Below are positions 18,201 to 27,191 of a stretch of DNA of 64,000 bases, piece after piece. Below the pieces are notes generated by a model. It made no database searches. It had not been told where the DNA came from and was given only the letters and a program-made list of their open reading frames with translations. The first letter of the stretch is position 1. Every line of letters begins with the position of its first letter. The stretch is taken from assembly GCF_900096995.1 (NCBI RefSeq), contig NZ_OANT01000001.1, positions 124,001 to 188,000 of the forward strand. Direction: 5' to 3'. A program made the translations under genes and the position numbers. Source of the DNA: Acinetobacter puyangensis (GTDB lineage: Bacteria; Pseudomonadota; Gammaproteobacteria; Pseudomonadales; Moraxellaceae).

Positions 18201-18731
18201 AATATGCCGACTACCGAATAACATCGCCAATATCGCCAATACACCGGTTAATAATAAAACACTATTGGTCGCTGCATATTGATAATTGGTTTGTTCCAGA
18301 ATGATGGAGGTACTTAAGGCAATTGCGCGAAGTTGTAACGCCAGATAAGGTAAAATTGCGATTACAGCCAGAATAGTTACTAATGCAGCCAAAGTGCCTG
18401 ATTTACCGTAACGCGCAGAGATGAAATCTGCAATTGAGGAGACCGCATGGTGTTGCCTTACACGGCCCAGACGTCGCCAGATATCATAACCAAACCAGAT
18501 AAATAATAAGGGGCCGAGATAGATGGGTAAAAAAAGCGCACCATCTCGAACAGCCGCACCTGTTGCGCCATAGAAGGTCCAAGAGGAACAGTAGACCCCT
18601 AATGTAAGACTAAAGAGAATCATGCGTCGTTTAGGACTTAAACGACTGGCATGACGTTCTCCCAAAAAGGCACAAGCAAATAATATAAATATATAAGTAG
18701 CAAGTACGCCCAAGATTAGACTGGCATTCAT
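15246..18731 (-). CDS. CrbS-like sodium/solute symporter-type hybrid histidine kinase
   Basis: An 1,161-aa inner-membrane sensor. Residues 1 to about 500 form a PutP-like symporter domain with about 13 helices. A linker and a PAS domain follow (about 650-765, from MTQGVSVVDENMCLVAWNNQ), then a coiled coil, HisKA with the H-box AAASHDLLQPMHAARLF (His near 812), HATPase (NFVSNALRY, VWDTGPGI, GLGLGLAIVERM) and a C-terminal receiver (about 1040-1155, Asp in VWLIDQHL, Lys in LLRKPL). This order is that of CrbS, which senses acetate or acetyl-CoA state and activates acs through CrbR. DUF485 and actP are divergently transcribed beside it. AGGTCG stands before the ATG. Confidence 0.85.
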   Translation of the reverse strand: MNASLILGVLATYIFILFACAFLGERHASRLSPKRRMILFSLTLGVYCSSWTFYGATGAAVRDGALFLPIYLGPLLFIWFGYDIWRRLGRVRQHHAVSSIADFISARYGKSGTLAALVTILAVIAILPYLALQLRAIALSTSIILEQTNYQYAATNSVLLLTGVLAILAMLFGSRHIANTEQHGGLMLAVAFESFVKLFALLAVAGFFAFSSTENLRQIKTDFLDNIYQIQQIGVPSTFWTQTLLAGLAIICLPRQFHVAVVELREESHIKGARRWFGGYLILTTIAIIPLASWALHTPLDILPVADIAVLMLPMSYNNEWLTLLAFVGGFSASTGMLLVSSVALSIMLSNDLIMPALWRLNLVSRHDARLPQLLKLVRRVSILAVMLLGFLFYHFFADINQLSVFGLLAFSAVAQFAPALIGGLYWRGGSKQGVYVGLLVGFGLWSYTLLFPTILRSLPQHYLLWAYHILDEGPFYISWLRPEALFGFNSLAALTHGVIWSLGANILCFYGFSRRYRPSVAEQIQAESFFFYDTKPLPTQSSLHDGHIPSEQISRLKIADLIALCARITGEKNTLEAFSQFAENNLFVLDQQQFANGMWWRFTEQYLAGAIGTASARTLLTTALLNNGLALGQVANILDQASQWQRFNQNLIMTMIDHMTQGVSVVDENMCLVAWNNQYLKLFDYPKDLVYVGCPIADLIRYNAERGECGPGSVEEHVRKRVNWMRKGSSHEFERYRADGRVIQMRGNPIAGGGFVTTFADITAFRQNEAFLEARVSERTQQLEEALTEQQIARQQADQANMSKSRFIAAASHDLLQPMHAARLFSAALEQSTFNHEDKRTLEQLDRALFGAESMLSALLDIARLEGGSLKPNRKPYKLQDLLSDLHLQFSSIAEQRQITLHVHNTKYWIDTDPQWIRRIIQNFVSNALRYTAAGRVIVGVLASASKPNHIRIGVWDTGPGINSEQKEKLFREFERGGHTSPWGEQGLGLGLAIVERMTHQLNYRVQVESELGKGSCFLIEVPTVAAPIEQVTAPQQLKLQQKSLNILCLDNDQTILNAMQLLLNKWGYHAILATEPEQALELIQQHDIHVWLIDQHLNHDQYGLDFIRHHKAEQIPTALITADTNPELPEILKELGIVLLRKPLKPAALRAFLSSIKTN

Positions 18732-18986
18732 CAGATCACGACCTAGTGTTACAGGGCTACATCATACAGCAACATCAGTTGTTGATCATGCTGAATCATA
18801 CTGGGCTATATGTAAAATATGGATGGATTGACTATAAATAAGACTTATTGATGAGAGCATTTCAAGACCAAAGTCTAAGTTACCATTGCCTTGCAAATTG
18901 TTAATTTGAGATCAACCAAAAAAGGCAATATAAGTGCCTCCAGAATACGACCATGGTTGGTCGCGCGTAATTTAGGAGAATTGAGA

Positions 18987-19322
18987 ATGGAAGATGCTCA
19001 AGTTCGGGAAATTTTAAGGAATCCAAAGTTCCAAGAATTGGTCAAGAAACAACGAAAACTGAGTTGGATATTAACAGCGGTCATGCTGTTTATTTACATT
19101 GGTTTTATTCTATTGGTTGCTTATGACAAGGAATTTTTGCACAGCTCCTTTAGTGGAGTCATCACATGGGGTATCCCATTGGGTGTAGGTGTGATTGTCG
19201 CATCATTTGTATTGTGCTGGATCTATGCAAGTATCAGTAATAATGCCTTTGATCGTTTAAATAAAGAAGCGATCGAAGAAGTAAAAGTGATTGCTTCTCA
19301 GCGTAATGCAGGAGCAAAATAA
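18987..19322 (+). CDS. DUF485 membrane protein (YjcH-like)
   Basis: A 111-aa protein with two membrane helices (about 28-50 and 62-85), the usual partner of the acetate permease ActP. I start it at the ATG at 18987, preceded by TAGGAGAATTGAG; the longer reading from 18891 adds an N-terminus without conservation or binding site. Its TAA touches the ATG of actP with no gap, so translation is coupled. It probably assists folding or stability of the permease; its exact role is not known to me. Confidence 0.87.
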   Translation: MEDAQVREILRNPKFQELVKKQRKLSWILTAVMLFIYIGFILLVAYDKEFLHSSFSGVITWGIPLGVGVIVASFVLCWIYASISNNAFDRLNKEAIEEVKVIASQRNAGAK

Positions 19323-21044
19323 ATGAAAAAACTAAATCAGCTTTTTCAATTCGCAAAGTATGCTGCATTATTGGGACTGGCATCTGGTACAGCTTGGGCA
19401 GGTCCAGCCATTGAATCTGGCCAAAAACAACCGACCAACTGGGTTGCAATCGCCATGTTTGTGGTTTTCGTCGGAGCGACTTTGTTCATTACCAAATGGG
19501 CTGCGGGTAAAACCAATTCAACCAAAGATTTCTATACTGCTGGTGGCGGAATCAGTGGATTCCAGAATGGTTTGGCGATTGCCGGTGACTTTATGTCAGC
19601 AGCATCGTTCCTCGGTATTTCCGCCATGGTATTTATGTCAGGTTTTGATGGCTTGCTTTATTCCCTTGGTTTTATGGTCGGTTGGCCGATTGTTTTATTT
19701 TTAGTGGCCGAACGTCTGCGTAATCTGGGTAAATTTAACTTTTCTGATGTGGTGTCTTTCCGTCTGGAAGAGCGTCCAGTTCGTACAGTGTCAGCGATCA
19801 GTTCACTGGTTGTGGTGGCGTTCTATCTGATCGCCCAAATGGTCGGTGCCGGACAGTTAATCAAATTGTTATTTGGTCTGGATTATAACATTGCTGTGGT
19901 GATTGTTGGCTTACTGATGATGGCCTACGTAATGTTTGGCGGTATGCTGGCAACCACTTGGGTACAAATTATCAAGGCAGTCTTATTGCTTTCCGGTGCC
20001 ACATTTATGGCCTTTATGGTGCTTAAGTCTGTCGGCTTTAGCATTGCGGAAATGTTTACCCAATCAATTGATGTTTATGCACAGGTTCATGACAAAACTG
20101 TACAGGAAGCGAGCAGCATCATGGGGCCAGGTGGTCTGGTAAAAAGTCCGATTGATGCGATTTCTCTGGGTCTTGCATTGATGTTTGGTACAGCAGGTTT
20201 ACCTCATATTCTGATGCGTTTCTTTACCGTGAAAGATGCCAAAGAAGCACGTAAATCTGTAGTTGTGGCTACAGGCTTTATCGGTTACTTCTATCTATTA
20301 ACTTTTATCATTGGTTTTGGTGCAATTCTATTCGTTGCAAAAAATCCAGCCTATATCGATGCAGCAAAAACAGCATTGGATGGCAGCCTGACTTTGGTCG
20401 GTGGTAACAACATGGCAGCGGTACATCTGGGGCATGCAATTGGCGGTAATATCTTCCTAGGCTTTATCTCTGCGGTGACCTTTGCCACGATTCTTGCTGT
20501 GGTTGCTGGTTTAACCCTTGCCGGGGCCTCTGCGGTATCACATGACTTGTATGCCAATGTATTCAAGCGTGGTACAGCAACCGAGCAACAAGAGCTACGT
20601 ACATCAAAAATTGCAACTTTGGGTCTGGCAATTTTCGCCATGTTCCTTGGGATTGTATTTGAGAAACAAAACGTTGCATTCATGGTGGGTCTGGCATTTG
20701 CAGTGGCTGCATCTGCAAACTTCCCAGTACTGGTCTTGTCAATGTTCTGGCGTGGTCTAACCACTCGTGGTGCCGTCATCGGATGTTTAACTGGTTTACT
20801 CAGTGCTTTATTCCTGATCTTCCTGACCAAAGCAGTTTGGGTGGATACTCTAGGGATCAGTGATCAAGCACCACTGAATATGAGTAATCCTGCATTATTC
20901 TCTATGGTATTGTCCTTTGTGGCATGCTGGTTGTTCTCTGTAACAGATAAGTCGAAACGTGGCGAAATCGATAAGAGTCAATACGACGAACAATATGTAC
21001 GTTCGATCACAGGGATTGGTGCATCAGGTGCATCTGACCACTAA
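19323..21044 (+). CDS. actP: Cation/acetate symporter ActP
   Basis: A 573-aa sodium:solute symporter of the inner membrane that takes up acetate and related short acids. It starts with a signal-like helix, then shows the SSS core motifs: [43 protein letters not shown], and the central [15 protein letters not shown] typical of ActP. Length is close to E. coli ActP (549 aa). It is coupled to the DUF485 gene and ends at a UUCG-loop terminator. The CrbS/CrbR-like pair in this window is the probable regulator. Confidence 0.92.
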   Translation: MKKLNQLFQFAKYAALLGLASGTAWAGPAIESGQKQPTNWVAIAMFVVFVGATLFITKWAAGKTNSTKDFYTAGGGISGFQNGLAIAGDFMSAASFLGISAMVFMSGFDGLLYSLGFMVGWPIVLFLVAERLRNLGKFNFSDVVSFRLEERPVRTVSAISSLVVVAFYLIAQMVGAGQLIKLLFGLDYNIAVVIVGLLMMAYVMFGGMLATTWVQIIKAVLLLSGATFMAFMVLKSVGFSIAEMFTQSIDVYAQVHDKTVQEASSIMGPGGLVKSPIDAISLGLALMFGTAGLPHILMRFFTVKDAKEARKSVVVATGFIGYFYLLTFIIGFGAILFVAKNPAYIDAAKTALDGSLTLVGGNNMAAVHLGHAIGGNIFLGFISAVTFATILAVVAGLTLAGASAVSHDLYANVFKRGTATEQQELRTSKIATLGLAIFAMFLGIVFEKQNVAFMVGLAFAVAASANFPVLVLSMFWRGLTTRGAVIGCLTGLLSALFLIFLTKAVWVDTLGISDQAPLNMSNPALFSMVLSFVACWLFSVTDKSKRGEIDKSQYDEQYVRSITGIGASGASDH

Positions 21045-21061
21045 GATTAGCATTCTCTTCT

Positions 21062-21085
21062 AAAAGCATCTTCGGATGCTTTTTT
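21062..21085 (+). terminator. Terminator after actP
   Basis: AAAGCATC, loop TTCG, GATGCTTT and a T run: a compact rho-independent terminator 18 bp after the stop codon. Confidence 0.9.
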
Positions 21086-21176
21086 TATGCTACAACACAA
21101 CATAAAACCTAGAGATAAAAAAAGAGATTTAAGCTGTTTTAATCGCTTAAATCTCCTGACCTTTATCCAAGATAAT

Positions 21177-22064
21177 TTACCAGTGTTCACCGGGAAATAA
21201 GCGGGCATAAGCACGTTGTAACAGATTAAGTTTCTGTGACTCACCTTTTGCTGCCGAGGAGCTTGGAAAAAGATTATAACCAATCGACATCAACACATTA
21301 TTCACGTCAGGCGCAATCGCATAGGTGATTGATGCCAGACGTCCCAAATGTGTGGCAACTTTTTTCGGACGTTTGATAATGGCATAGGCAATCAAGTCTG
21401 CTGCCTGTTCAGGCGAAAGAGTCGGCACATATTTATAAATTTTAGTCGGTGCAATCATCGGTGTGCGCACCAGTGGCATATAAATCGAAGTAATCGAAAT
21501 CTTGTGTTTTAACACTTCGGCAGAAAGACAGCGACTAAAGGCATCCAGCGCGGCTTTGGACGCAACATAGGCAGAAAAGCGGGTGGCATTGGCCAGTACA
21601 CCAATCGAGCTGATGTTAATGATTTGCCCATTTTTACGGTTAATCATATGTGGTAATAGATTAAGCACCAGACGCACTGCACCAAAATAATTAAGCTGCA
21701 TGGTACGCTCAAAATCATGAAAGCGGTCAATTGACTCATGTACCGAACGTCGGATTGAACGACCTGCATTATTGATCAAGATATCAATATGCTCAAACGT
21801 TGCCAGAATGTCCTTGGAAACTTGATCAATTGATGCCATGTCATTTAAATCACAGGTAAAAAAGGAGGCCAATCCACCATTGGCTTGAATTTCTGCTTGT
21901 GCCTCCTCTAACTTTTCCTGTGTTCTCGCTACCAGAATGACATGTGCGCCATATTCTGCCAGCATTTTTGCTGTGGTTAGCCCAATACCGCTGGATGCGC
22001 CCGTGATCAGGATATGTTTGCCCTTTACTTTGACAGGTAAAAGTTCTTGTAATTTTGTATTCAT
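21177..22064 (-). CDS. acr1: Fatty acyl-CoA reductase Acr1 (SDR family)
   Basis: A 295-aa short-chain dehydrogenase that reduces long-chain acyl-CoA to the fatty aldehyde with NADPH, the first step to fatty alcohols and wax esters in Acinetobacter. The nucleotide motif TGASSGIG is near residue 21, NNAGRSIRR in the middle and the catalytic Ser and YxxxK in SSIG...SAYVASKAALDAF. The C-terminal half (TPMIAPTKIYKYVPTLSPE, LFPSSSAA, RAYARLFPGEHW) matches what I recall of A. baylyi Acr1 almost word for word. The start at 22064 has AAGGATGG upstream; an extended reading to 22115 is less likely. Confidence 0.9.
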   Translation of the reverse strand: MNTKLQELLPVKVKGKHILITGASSGIGLTTAKMLAEYGAHVILVARTQEKLEEAQAEIQANGGLASFFTCDLNDMASIDQVSKDILATFEHIDILINNAGRSIRRSVHESIDRFHDFERTMQLNYFGAVRLVLNLLPHMINRKNGQIINISSIGVLANATRFSAYVASKAALDAFSRCLSAEVLKHKISITSIYMPLVRTPMIAPTKIYKYVPTLSPEQAADLIAYAIIKRPKKVATHLGRLASITYAIAPDVNNVLMSIGYNLFPSSSAAKGESQKLNLLQRAYARLFPGEHW

Positions 22065-22324
22065 ATCAAGCCATCCTTTTTGGTTGAAATAATAATCCAT
22101 TCCACTATTTGACATAGGGGATTACCGATTTTTACATGACGATAAAAAAATCTTTATGTTTTAGGATAAATGATGTTTAATCCTATTGTCTATAAATAAG
22201 TGTATGAAAATAATAATAAAATTAGAGTAATTACTCTAGTTGGTGTTGGGGCTAAATCGTGTCAATAAATTCGATTTTCTCGTTTGAGATTTGAGTGGTG
22301 TTGTGTTTATTCATCACATCAAAA

Positions 22325-23404
22325 CTAAACCATCTGATAAAAACGTTTGGCATTTTGTCGAAAGATTGCCTGTAATGCTTGATCACCATAAGGACGAATC
22401 ATTGCCAGATAGGCCGTGATAATATCGACTAGCTTGGCATTGGGTTTATCCATTGGATAGTTTGATGCAAAAATAATTCTATCGATACCAAACACTTGAA
22501 TGGCATGATCGATCAGTGGTGATAGTAGATGAATCATCTTGTCTACACTGGCATGTTGTCCTTTACGATAATAATCATGGCCCAATACTGGCATCATCAG
22601 CCCGGAAATTTTGGCATATACATTACGATGTTCGGCAAGTCGGGCAATATGCTCTTTCCAGTGGACAAAAATACTCAGTCGATCTTGTTGGATTTGGCCT
22701 GTGGTTTTTCCAACCGGACCGAATAAACCGGCAGGTGTGGCCAGATGATCAATCACGATTGCGGTTTCTGGAAACTGTTTTGCCAGCTCAATCACATCAT
22801 TCAGTTGACTGGAATATACCCATGCATCAAAACTGAGATGCCGTTTGGCAAGTTCTTCAAAACCCGTTAAAAATTTCTTATCTCGATATAAATTCGCCTG
22901 ATCACACCAGCGATAAATACCTTTGTCCTGATGATAAGAGGCCATTTTACGGATTCCCCGAAATACAGGGCTGACCTGTTGATGCAGATCCAGAATTTTT
23001 TTGAACTGCTGATCTCGAGGATCAGCAGCAGCCACAATGGCACCCAGTTGAATATCGTACTGGGCAAAGGGGAGGCTGTTAATCCAGCGGGTTTCGCCCA
23101 CTACACCAGTACCTTTATGGTCATGCCAGTTGGCTTCAATGTGCACCACACTGTCCACCCGATAGTGTTGCAAATCTTTGGCATAATCCTGCGGTAAATA
23201 GGGCGCAAGAATATGTGCTGTTGAGCCGATGGTATCAATGAGGGGTTGGGGTTTGACCAGACGCAACAATTTATCCATGACACCGGGATAATCACCGAAA
23301 ATTTTAACCAGTGTATGTGCAGGATGCGGCGTATGATAGGGATCCCATTGATGGATATGGGCATCTATAATGGCAAAGTCGATTGTCTTATTTGTATTGA
23401 TCAC
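22325..23404 (-). CDS. Amidohydrolase-family TIM-barrel metal hydrolase
   Basis: A 359-aa cytoplasmic protein of the amidohydrolase 2 / COG3618 group, which includes lactonases of sugar and dicarboxylate pathways. The first strand carries the metal ligands in IIDAHIHQWDP, a later strand VVHIEANWH, another IVIDHLATP and the last FASNYPMDKP with the catalytic Asp. The start is GTG at 23404 with AAGGGAT upstream. It stands alone between acr1 and ettA, and the substrate cannot be read from the context. Confidence 0.8.
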   Translation of the reverse strand: MINTNKTIDFAIIDAHIHQWDPYHTPHPAHTLVKIFGDYPGVMDKLLRLVKPQPLIDTIGSTAHILAPYLPQDYAKDLQHYRVDSVVHIEANWHDHKGTGVVGETRWINSLPFAQYDIQLGAIVAAADPRDQQFKKILDLHQQVSPVFRGIRKMASYHQDKGIYRWCDQANLYRDKKFLTGFEELAKRHLSFDAWVYSSQLNDVIELAKQFPETAIVIDHLATPAGLFGPVGKTTGQIQQDRLSIFVHWKEHIARLAEHRNVYAKISGLMMPVLGHDYYRKGQHASVDKMIHLLSPLIDHAIQVFGIDRIIFASNYPMDKPNAKLVDIITAYLAMIRPYGDQALQAIFRQNAKRFYQMV

Positions 23405-23684
23405 ATTGAAATCCCTTTGATTGTTACCGAATTAAGTTTTTATTTACGCTTCAATTAACTTCCTGAATTGAGCGTTGGACAAGCCCAGCATAGAATAAAT
23501 GTCTTGCCCAAAGAAATGCTTTATCTGAATCTGTTGATATGAATGCTTTTCATAATCAAGAAGAAACATTCAGATGCGTTTAATTCCAATAATTTGATAT
23601 TTTATCCCGTATTTCATCGTATAATAGTCGGCATTTGTATGTTGCCATTTTTTGGCATTGACTGATTTAACTTAGGAGTCCTAC

Positions 23685-25346
23685 GTGGCCCAATATATTT
23701 ACACGATGAACCGAGTGTCCAAGATGGTGCCGCCCAAGCGCAACATCTTAAAAGACATTTCTTTATCATTTTTCCCGGGTGCAAAAATTGGTGTACTGGG
23801 TTTAAACGGTGCAGGTAAATCGACCTTACTGCGTATTATGGCAGGTGTCGATAAAGACTTTTCGGGTGAAGCACGGGCACAACCGGGCATTAAAATTGGT
23901 TATTTAGAACAAGAACCACCATTAGATCCAAATAAAGATGTGCGTGGCAATGTTGAAGATGGTTTGCGTGAACCGTTGGATGCGTTGGCACGTCTGGATG
24001 AAGTATTTGCAGAATATGCTGCCGAAGATGCCGATTTTGATGCGTTGGCCAAAGAGCAGGAAAAACTGGAATCGATTATTCATGCTTGGGATGCACATAA
24101 CCTGAATAACCAGATGGAACAGGCGGCTGGTGCATTAAATCTTCCGGCTTGGGATGCGGATGTTAACTTGCTTTCCGGTGGTGAGCGTCGCCGTGTGGCG
24201 CTATGCCGTTTGTTGCTGTCCAAGCCAGACATGCTGTTACTGGACGAACCAACCAACCACCTGGATGCTGAATCGGTGTCATGGCTGGAACGCTTCCTGA
24301 AAGATTTCTCTGGTACCATTGTGGCGATTACCCATGACCGTTACTTCCTCGATAACGTGGCAGAGTGGATTCTTGAGCTTGACCGTGGACATGGTATTCC
24401 TTATCAAGGCAATTACTCTTCTTGGCTGGAACAGAAAAATGCCCGTTTAGAGCAGGAAAACAAACAGGAAGAATCTTTTGCCAAGGCATTGAAAAAAGAA
24501 CTGGAATGGGTTCGTTCCAATGCCAAAGGTCAGCAGAAGAAAAACAAAGCCCGTATGGAACGTTTTGAAGAGCTGAACTCGAAAGAATTCCAGCAACGTA
24601 ACGAAACTTCTGAAATTTATATTCCACCCGGCCCTCGTCTGGGGAATAAAGTAGTAGAAGTCGAAGGAATCAGTAAATCCTTTGATGGCCGTTTACTCTA
24701 TGAAAATCTGACTTTTACCGTACCGCCTACCGCAATTGTGGGTATTGTCGGTCCAAATGGTGCAGGTAAAACCACCTTATTCCGTATGATGACAGGCGAA
24801 CAACAACCTGATACCGGTACTGTGACTTTAGGTGACTCTGTAAAAGTGGCTTATGTCGGTCAGATTCGTGACACGCTAGATGACAACAAAACTGTCTGGG
24901 AAGAAGTTTCCGGTGGTTTGGATATCCTGAAAATTGGTGACTATGAAATTGCATCTCGTGCATATATTGGTCGCTTTAACTTTAAAGGTCAGGATCAGCA
25001 AAAACGTGTTGGTGAGTTGTCCGGTGGTGAGCGTAACCGTTTACAATTGGCTAAAATCCTGCAAATGGGCGCAAACGTTATCTTACTCGATGAGCCATCA
25101 AACGATCTGGATATTGAAACCCTACGTGCGCTGGAAGATGCCATTTTGGTGTTCCCGGGTACCGTGATGGTGGTATCGCATGACCGTTGGTTCCTTGATC
25201 GGATTGCGACACATATCTTGTCTTTTGAAAATGAAAAGCCAGAATTCTACACAGGTAACTATGCAGAATATGAAGCTTATCGCGCTTCTCGTCTAGGTGA
25301 TGATGCCGTTGCCAAACGAGCAAAATATAAGAAAATTAGTGGTTAA
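23685..25346 (+). CDS. ettA: Energy-dependent translational throttle protein EttA (ABC-F)
   Basis: A 553-aa ribosome-binding ATPase that gates the first peptide bond according to the ATP/ADP ratio. It carries two ABC domains: Walker A GLNGAGKST and GPNGAGKTT, signatures LLSGGERRR and ELSGGERNR, Walker B segments LLLDEPTNHLD and ILLDEPSNDLD. The arm insertion in domain 1 and the linker region (KKELEWVRSNAKGQQKKNKAR) are of EttA type. The start is GTG after TTAGGAG. A -10-like TATAAT lies near 23621. It is followed by its own terminator. Confidence 0.95.
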   Translation: MAQYIYTMNRVSKMVPPKRNILKDISLSFFPGAKIGVLGLNGAGKSTLLRIMAGVDKDFSGEARAQPGIKIGYLEQEPPLDPNKDVRGNVEDGLREPLDALARLDEVFAEYAAEDADFDALAKEQEKLESIIHAWDAHNLNNQMEQAAGALNLPAWDADVNLLSGGERRRVALCRLLLSKPDMLLLDEPTNHLDAESVSWLERFLKDFSGTIVAITHDRYFLDNVAEWILELDRGHGIPYQGNYSSWLEQKNARLEQENKQEESFAKALKKELEWVRSNAKGQQKKNKARMERFEELNSKEFQQRNETSEIYIPPGPRLGNKVVEVEGISKSFDGRLLYENLTFTVPPTAIVGIVGPNGAGKTTLFRMMTGEQQPDTGTVTLGDSVKVAYVGQIRDTLDDNKTVWEEVSGGLDILKIGDYEIASRAYIGRFNFKGQDQQKRVGELSGGERNRLQLAKILQMGANVILLDEPSNDLDIETLRALEDAILVFPGTVMVVSHDRWFLDRIATHILSFENEKPEFYTGNYAEYEAYRASRLGDDAVAKRAKYKKISG

Positions 25347-25356
25347 TTGCCATTTG

Positions 25357-25388
25357 ATAAAAACCAGCTTTCGGGCTGGTTTTCTTAT
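25357..25388 (+). terminator. Terminator after ettA
   Basis: AAAACCAGC, loop TTTCGG, GCTGGTTTT and further T. It also faces the convergent hicB gene. Confidence 0.85.
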
Positions 25389-25413
25389 TTTTAGTTTTCC
25401 AAAATGAATTAAA

Positions 25414-25761
25414 TTAAGTTGTTTCAGCTTCAATAATTTCTTTTTCAATCGCCTGTTTAACAAAATCATTAATACTTTTTCCTTGCACTGTAGCAATCAG
25501 CACAAGTTTTTTATGTAATTCAGATGGAATGCGTGTATTAAAACGACCAGAATAGGTTTTTATTGGTTCGATATTTCGTTCTTTACAAACAGTTAAAAAT
25601 GTATCTAAAGAAATTTTTGCTTCTTTTTTTAGATCATCAATCGTTGTGGCATAGAAATCAGCACCGCCGTTTAGATCGGTAAACTCTCCACGAAACATAT
25701 CAATATCAGGATCATAATTCACTACAGCAGAGTAGCCATCAACTTTTAATATGTTAATCAT
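25414..25761 (-). CDS. hicB: HicB-family antitoxin
   Basis: A 115-aa antitoxin: the N-terminal HicB partial RNase H-like fold (GYSAVVNYDPDIDMFRGEFTDLNGG, TTIDDLKKEAKISLDTFL) followed by a ribbon-helix-helix domain (SGRFNTRIPSELHKKLVLIATVQGKSINDFVKQAIEKEI). I start it at 25761, where GGAG lies eight bases upstream; the longer frame adds residues from the end of hicA. The partner hicA lies 10 bp upstream on the same strand but is frameshifted, so hicB may now be an orphan regulator. Confidence 0.88.
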   Translation of the reverse strand: MINILKVDGYSAVVNYDPDIDMFRGEFTDLNGGADFYATTIDDLKKEAKISLDTFLTVCKERNIEPIKTYSGRFNTRIPSELHKKLVLIATVQGKSINDFVKQAIEKEIIEAETT

Positions 25762-25771
25762 TACTGACTCC

Positions 25772-26026
25772 TTATGATGTAACATCATTTAAACTAAGCC
25801 ACGCTCTTATAGATGCTATAGCACCTTTATCCGTGGTTGGTTGTGGATGAGGTCGATGAAATACCTTTACCTGACCAAATAAAATAACAGCAATACGTGA
25901 TCCTTCACGTTCTTCAATTTCGTCACCTAAGCCCTTAAATAACGACTCAATGTCTTTCCATGCAATGTTCCCAGATATTGGTTTTTAAAAATGGCTTCTA
26001 AAGTTTTTTGATGCTGTTTTTTTCAT
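25772..26026 (-). pseudogene. hicA: HicA mRNA-interferase toxin, frameshifted
   Basis: The minus strand encodes a clear HicA: the frame ending at 25772 reads PISGNIAWKDIESLFK, EEREGSRIAVILFG, VFHRPHPQPTTDKGA and SIRAWLSLNDV. HicA cleaves mRNA through its dsRBD-like fold, and its key His in VFHRPHP is kept. The N-terminal part (QHQKTLEAIFKN) lies in another frame. From the ATG at 26024-26026 one A too many in the tract of seven A, then one base missing at about 25981 before the PISGN codons, break the gene, and the ATG frame stops early. Either the toxin is dead or the sequence has errors. Confidence 0.8.
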
Positions 26027-26054
26027 TGATCAGATCACAAATTCTTTTTATAAA

Positions 26055-26075
26055 TAGTACTATTATTTGGTACTA
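26055..26075. promoter_or_regulatory. Inverted repeat upstream of hicAB, possible HicB operator
   Basis: TAGTAC, nine bases, GTACTA, about 30 bp before the hicA start. RHH-type HicB antitoxins bind such short palindromes in their own promoter. Position and symmetry are the only evidence. Confidence 0.4.
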
Positions 26076-26240
26076 AGATAAAGTAAATTTAATGATATAC
26101 CTATTATTGAGAATATTCTTCTTTAATTTGTTAAACATCATTGTTTTTTTACAGCCAATTTTATTGAAATCATATATTTTTGATATGTATTGGGTTGGTT
26201 TGGGTATCTTATACCGATAATTTTCCTCTAGGAAATATAC

Positions 26241-27146
26241 ATGCAGCATTGGTTAGCAATACTATTTTTATTATTCAGTGGCTTTGCCTCTGCCAAACAA
26301 CTGGCTTTAAGTTTTGATGATGGTTTAAATCCAAAAATTGAAGTACAGGCCAAACGGATTAATCATGATATTTTAACGACCTTGCATAAAAACCAGATCA
26401 AAGTGATTCTATTTCCATCACTCAGTAAAATTGGTGATAAGCAGGGCTTGGCTTTAGTGGCTGAGTGGGGACAGCAAGGGCATCGAATCGGTAACCATAG
26501 TGATCTTCACCAGAATTTAAATCATGATGATGTTAGCTTGGCGGCGTATTTAGACAGTATGCAACGTGGAGATCGTTACTTTAAGCAGTTGCAGGGATTT
26601 GTGTCACGTTATCGTTTTCCTTTTTTAAAAGAAGGCAATACTCAGCAAAAAAGAGATGGCGTAAGACAATGGCTGGCGCAGCATCATTATCAATCGGGTG
26701 CGGTGAGTATTGATGCCAGTGACTGGTATTACAATCAGCTGTTTATGCAATATCAAATTGCCAATGATCAAGACAGTTTAAGCAAATTAAAACAGGCTTA
26801 TATTGCGCATTTGCTAGATCGGGCTGCTTATTATGATGGTTTGGCAGAAAAAACGTTGGGACGTTCACCCAAGCATGTATTGTTACTGCATGTGCGTGCG
26901 ATTAACGCTGCATGGCTCGGCGATGTGATCACCGCATTTCGGCAACAGGGCTGGCAATTTATTGATAGTGATGCTGCCTATAGGGATCCAGTATATAAAA
27001 TTCAACTCAATGTTTTGCCCGCCGGTGAAAGTATTCTCTGGCAGATCGCCAAAGTATATGGTCTAGACGGCTTACGTTATCCGGCTGAAGATGCACCTTA
27101 TGAACAGGAAAATTTACGTCGCTTTGGTTTGACTGTGGATAAGTAA
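26241..27146 (+). CDS. Polysaccharide deacetylase-family protein, exported
   Basis: A 301-aa protein with a Sec signal peptide (cleaved near SGFASA-KQ, residue 18) and a NodB-type domain. The catalytic Asp-Asp motif is LSFDDGLNP, and the metal His motif is NHSDLHQNLN near residues 87-96 of the precursor. The later RYRFPFLKEG is the Arg/Pro motif. Members remove acetyl groups from peptidoglycan or polysaccharide; the substrate here is unknown. The start has CTAGGAA upstream. It stands alone. Confidence 0.83.
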   Translation: MQHWLAILFLLFSGFASAKQLALSFDDGLNPKIEVQAKRINHDILTTLHKNQIKVILFPSLSKIGDKQGLALVAEWGQQGHRIGNHSDLHQNLNHDDVSLAAYLDSMQRGDRYFKQLQGFVSRYRFPFLKEGNTQQKRDGVRQWLAQHHYQSGAVSIDASDWYYNQLFMQYQIANDQDSLSKLKQAYIAHLLDRAAYYDGLAEKTLGRSPKHVLLLHVRAINAAWLGDVITAFRQQGWQFIDSDAAYRDPVYKIQLNVLPAGESILWQIAKVYGLDGLRYPAEDAPYEQENLRRFGLTVDK

Positions 27147-27191
27147 ATGGTTATGCACAAGCTTATGGATAAACTTGTGCAATGATCAATA

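Noticed and set aside
20351..20830. 159-codon minus-strand frame inside actP
   Set aside because: Antisense of a strongly conserved transporter gene; rich in Arg/Pro/Thr as expected of a shadow frame.
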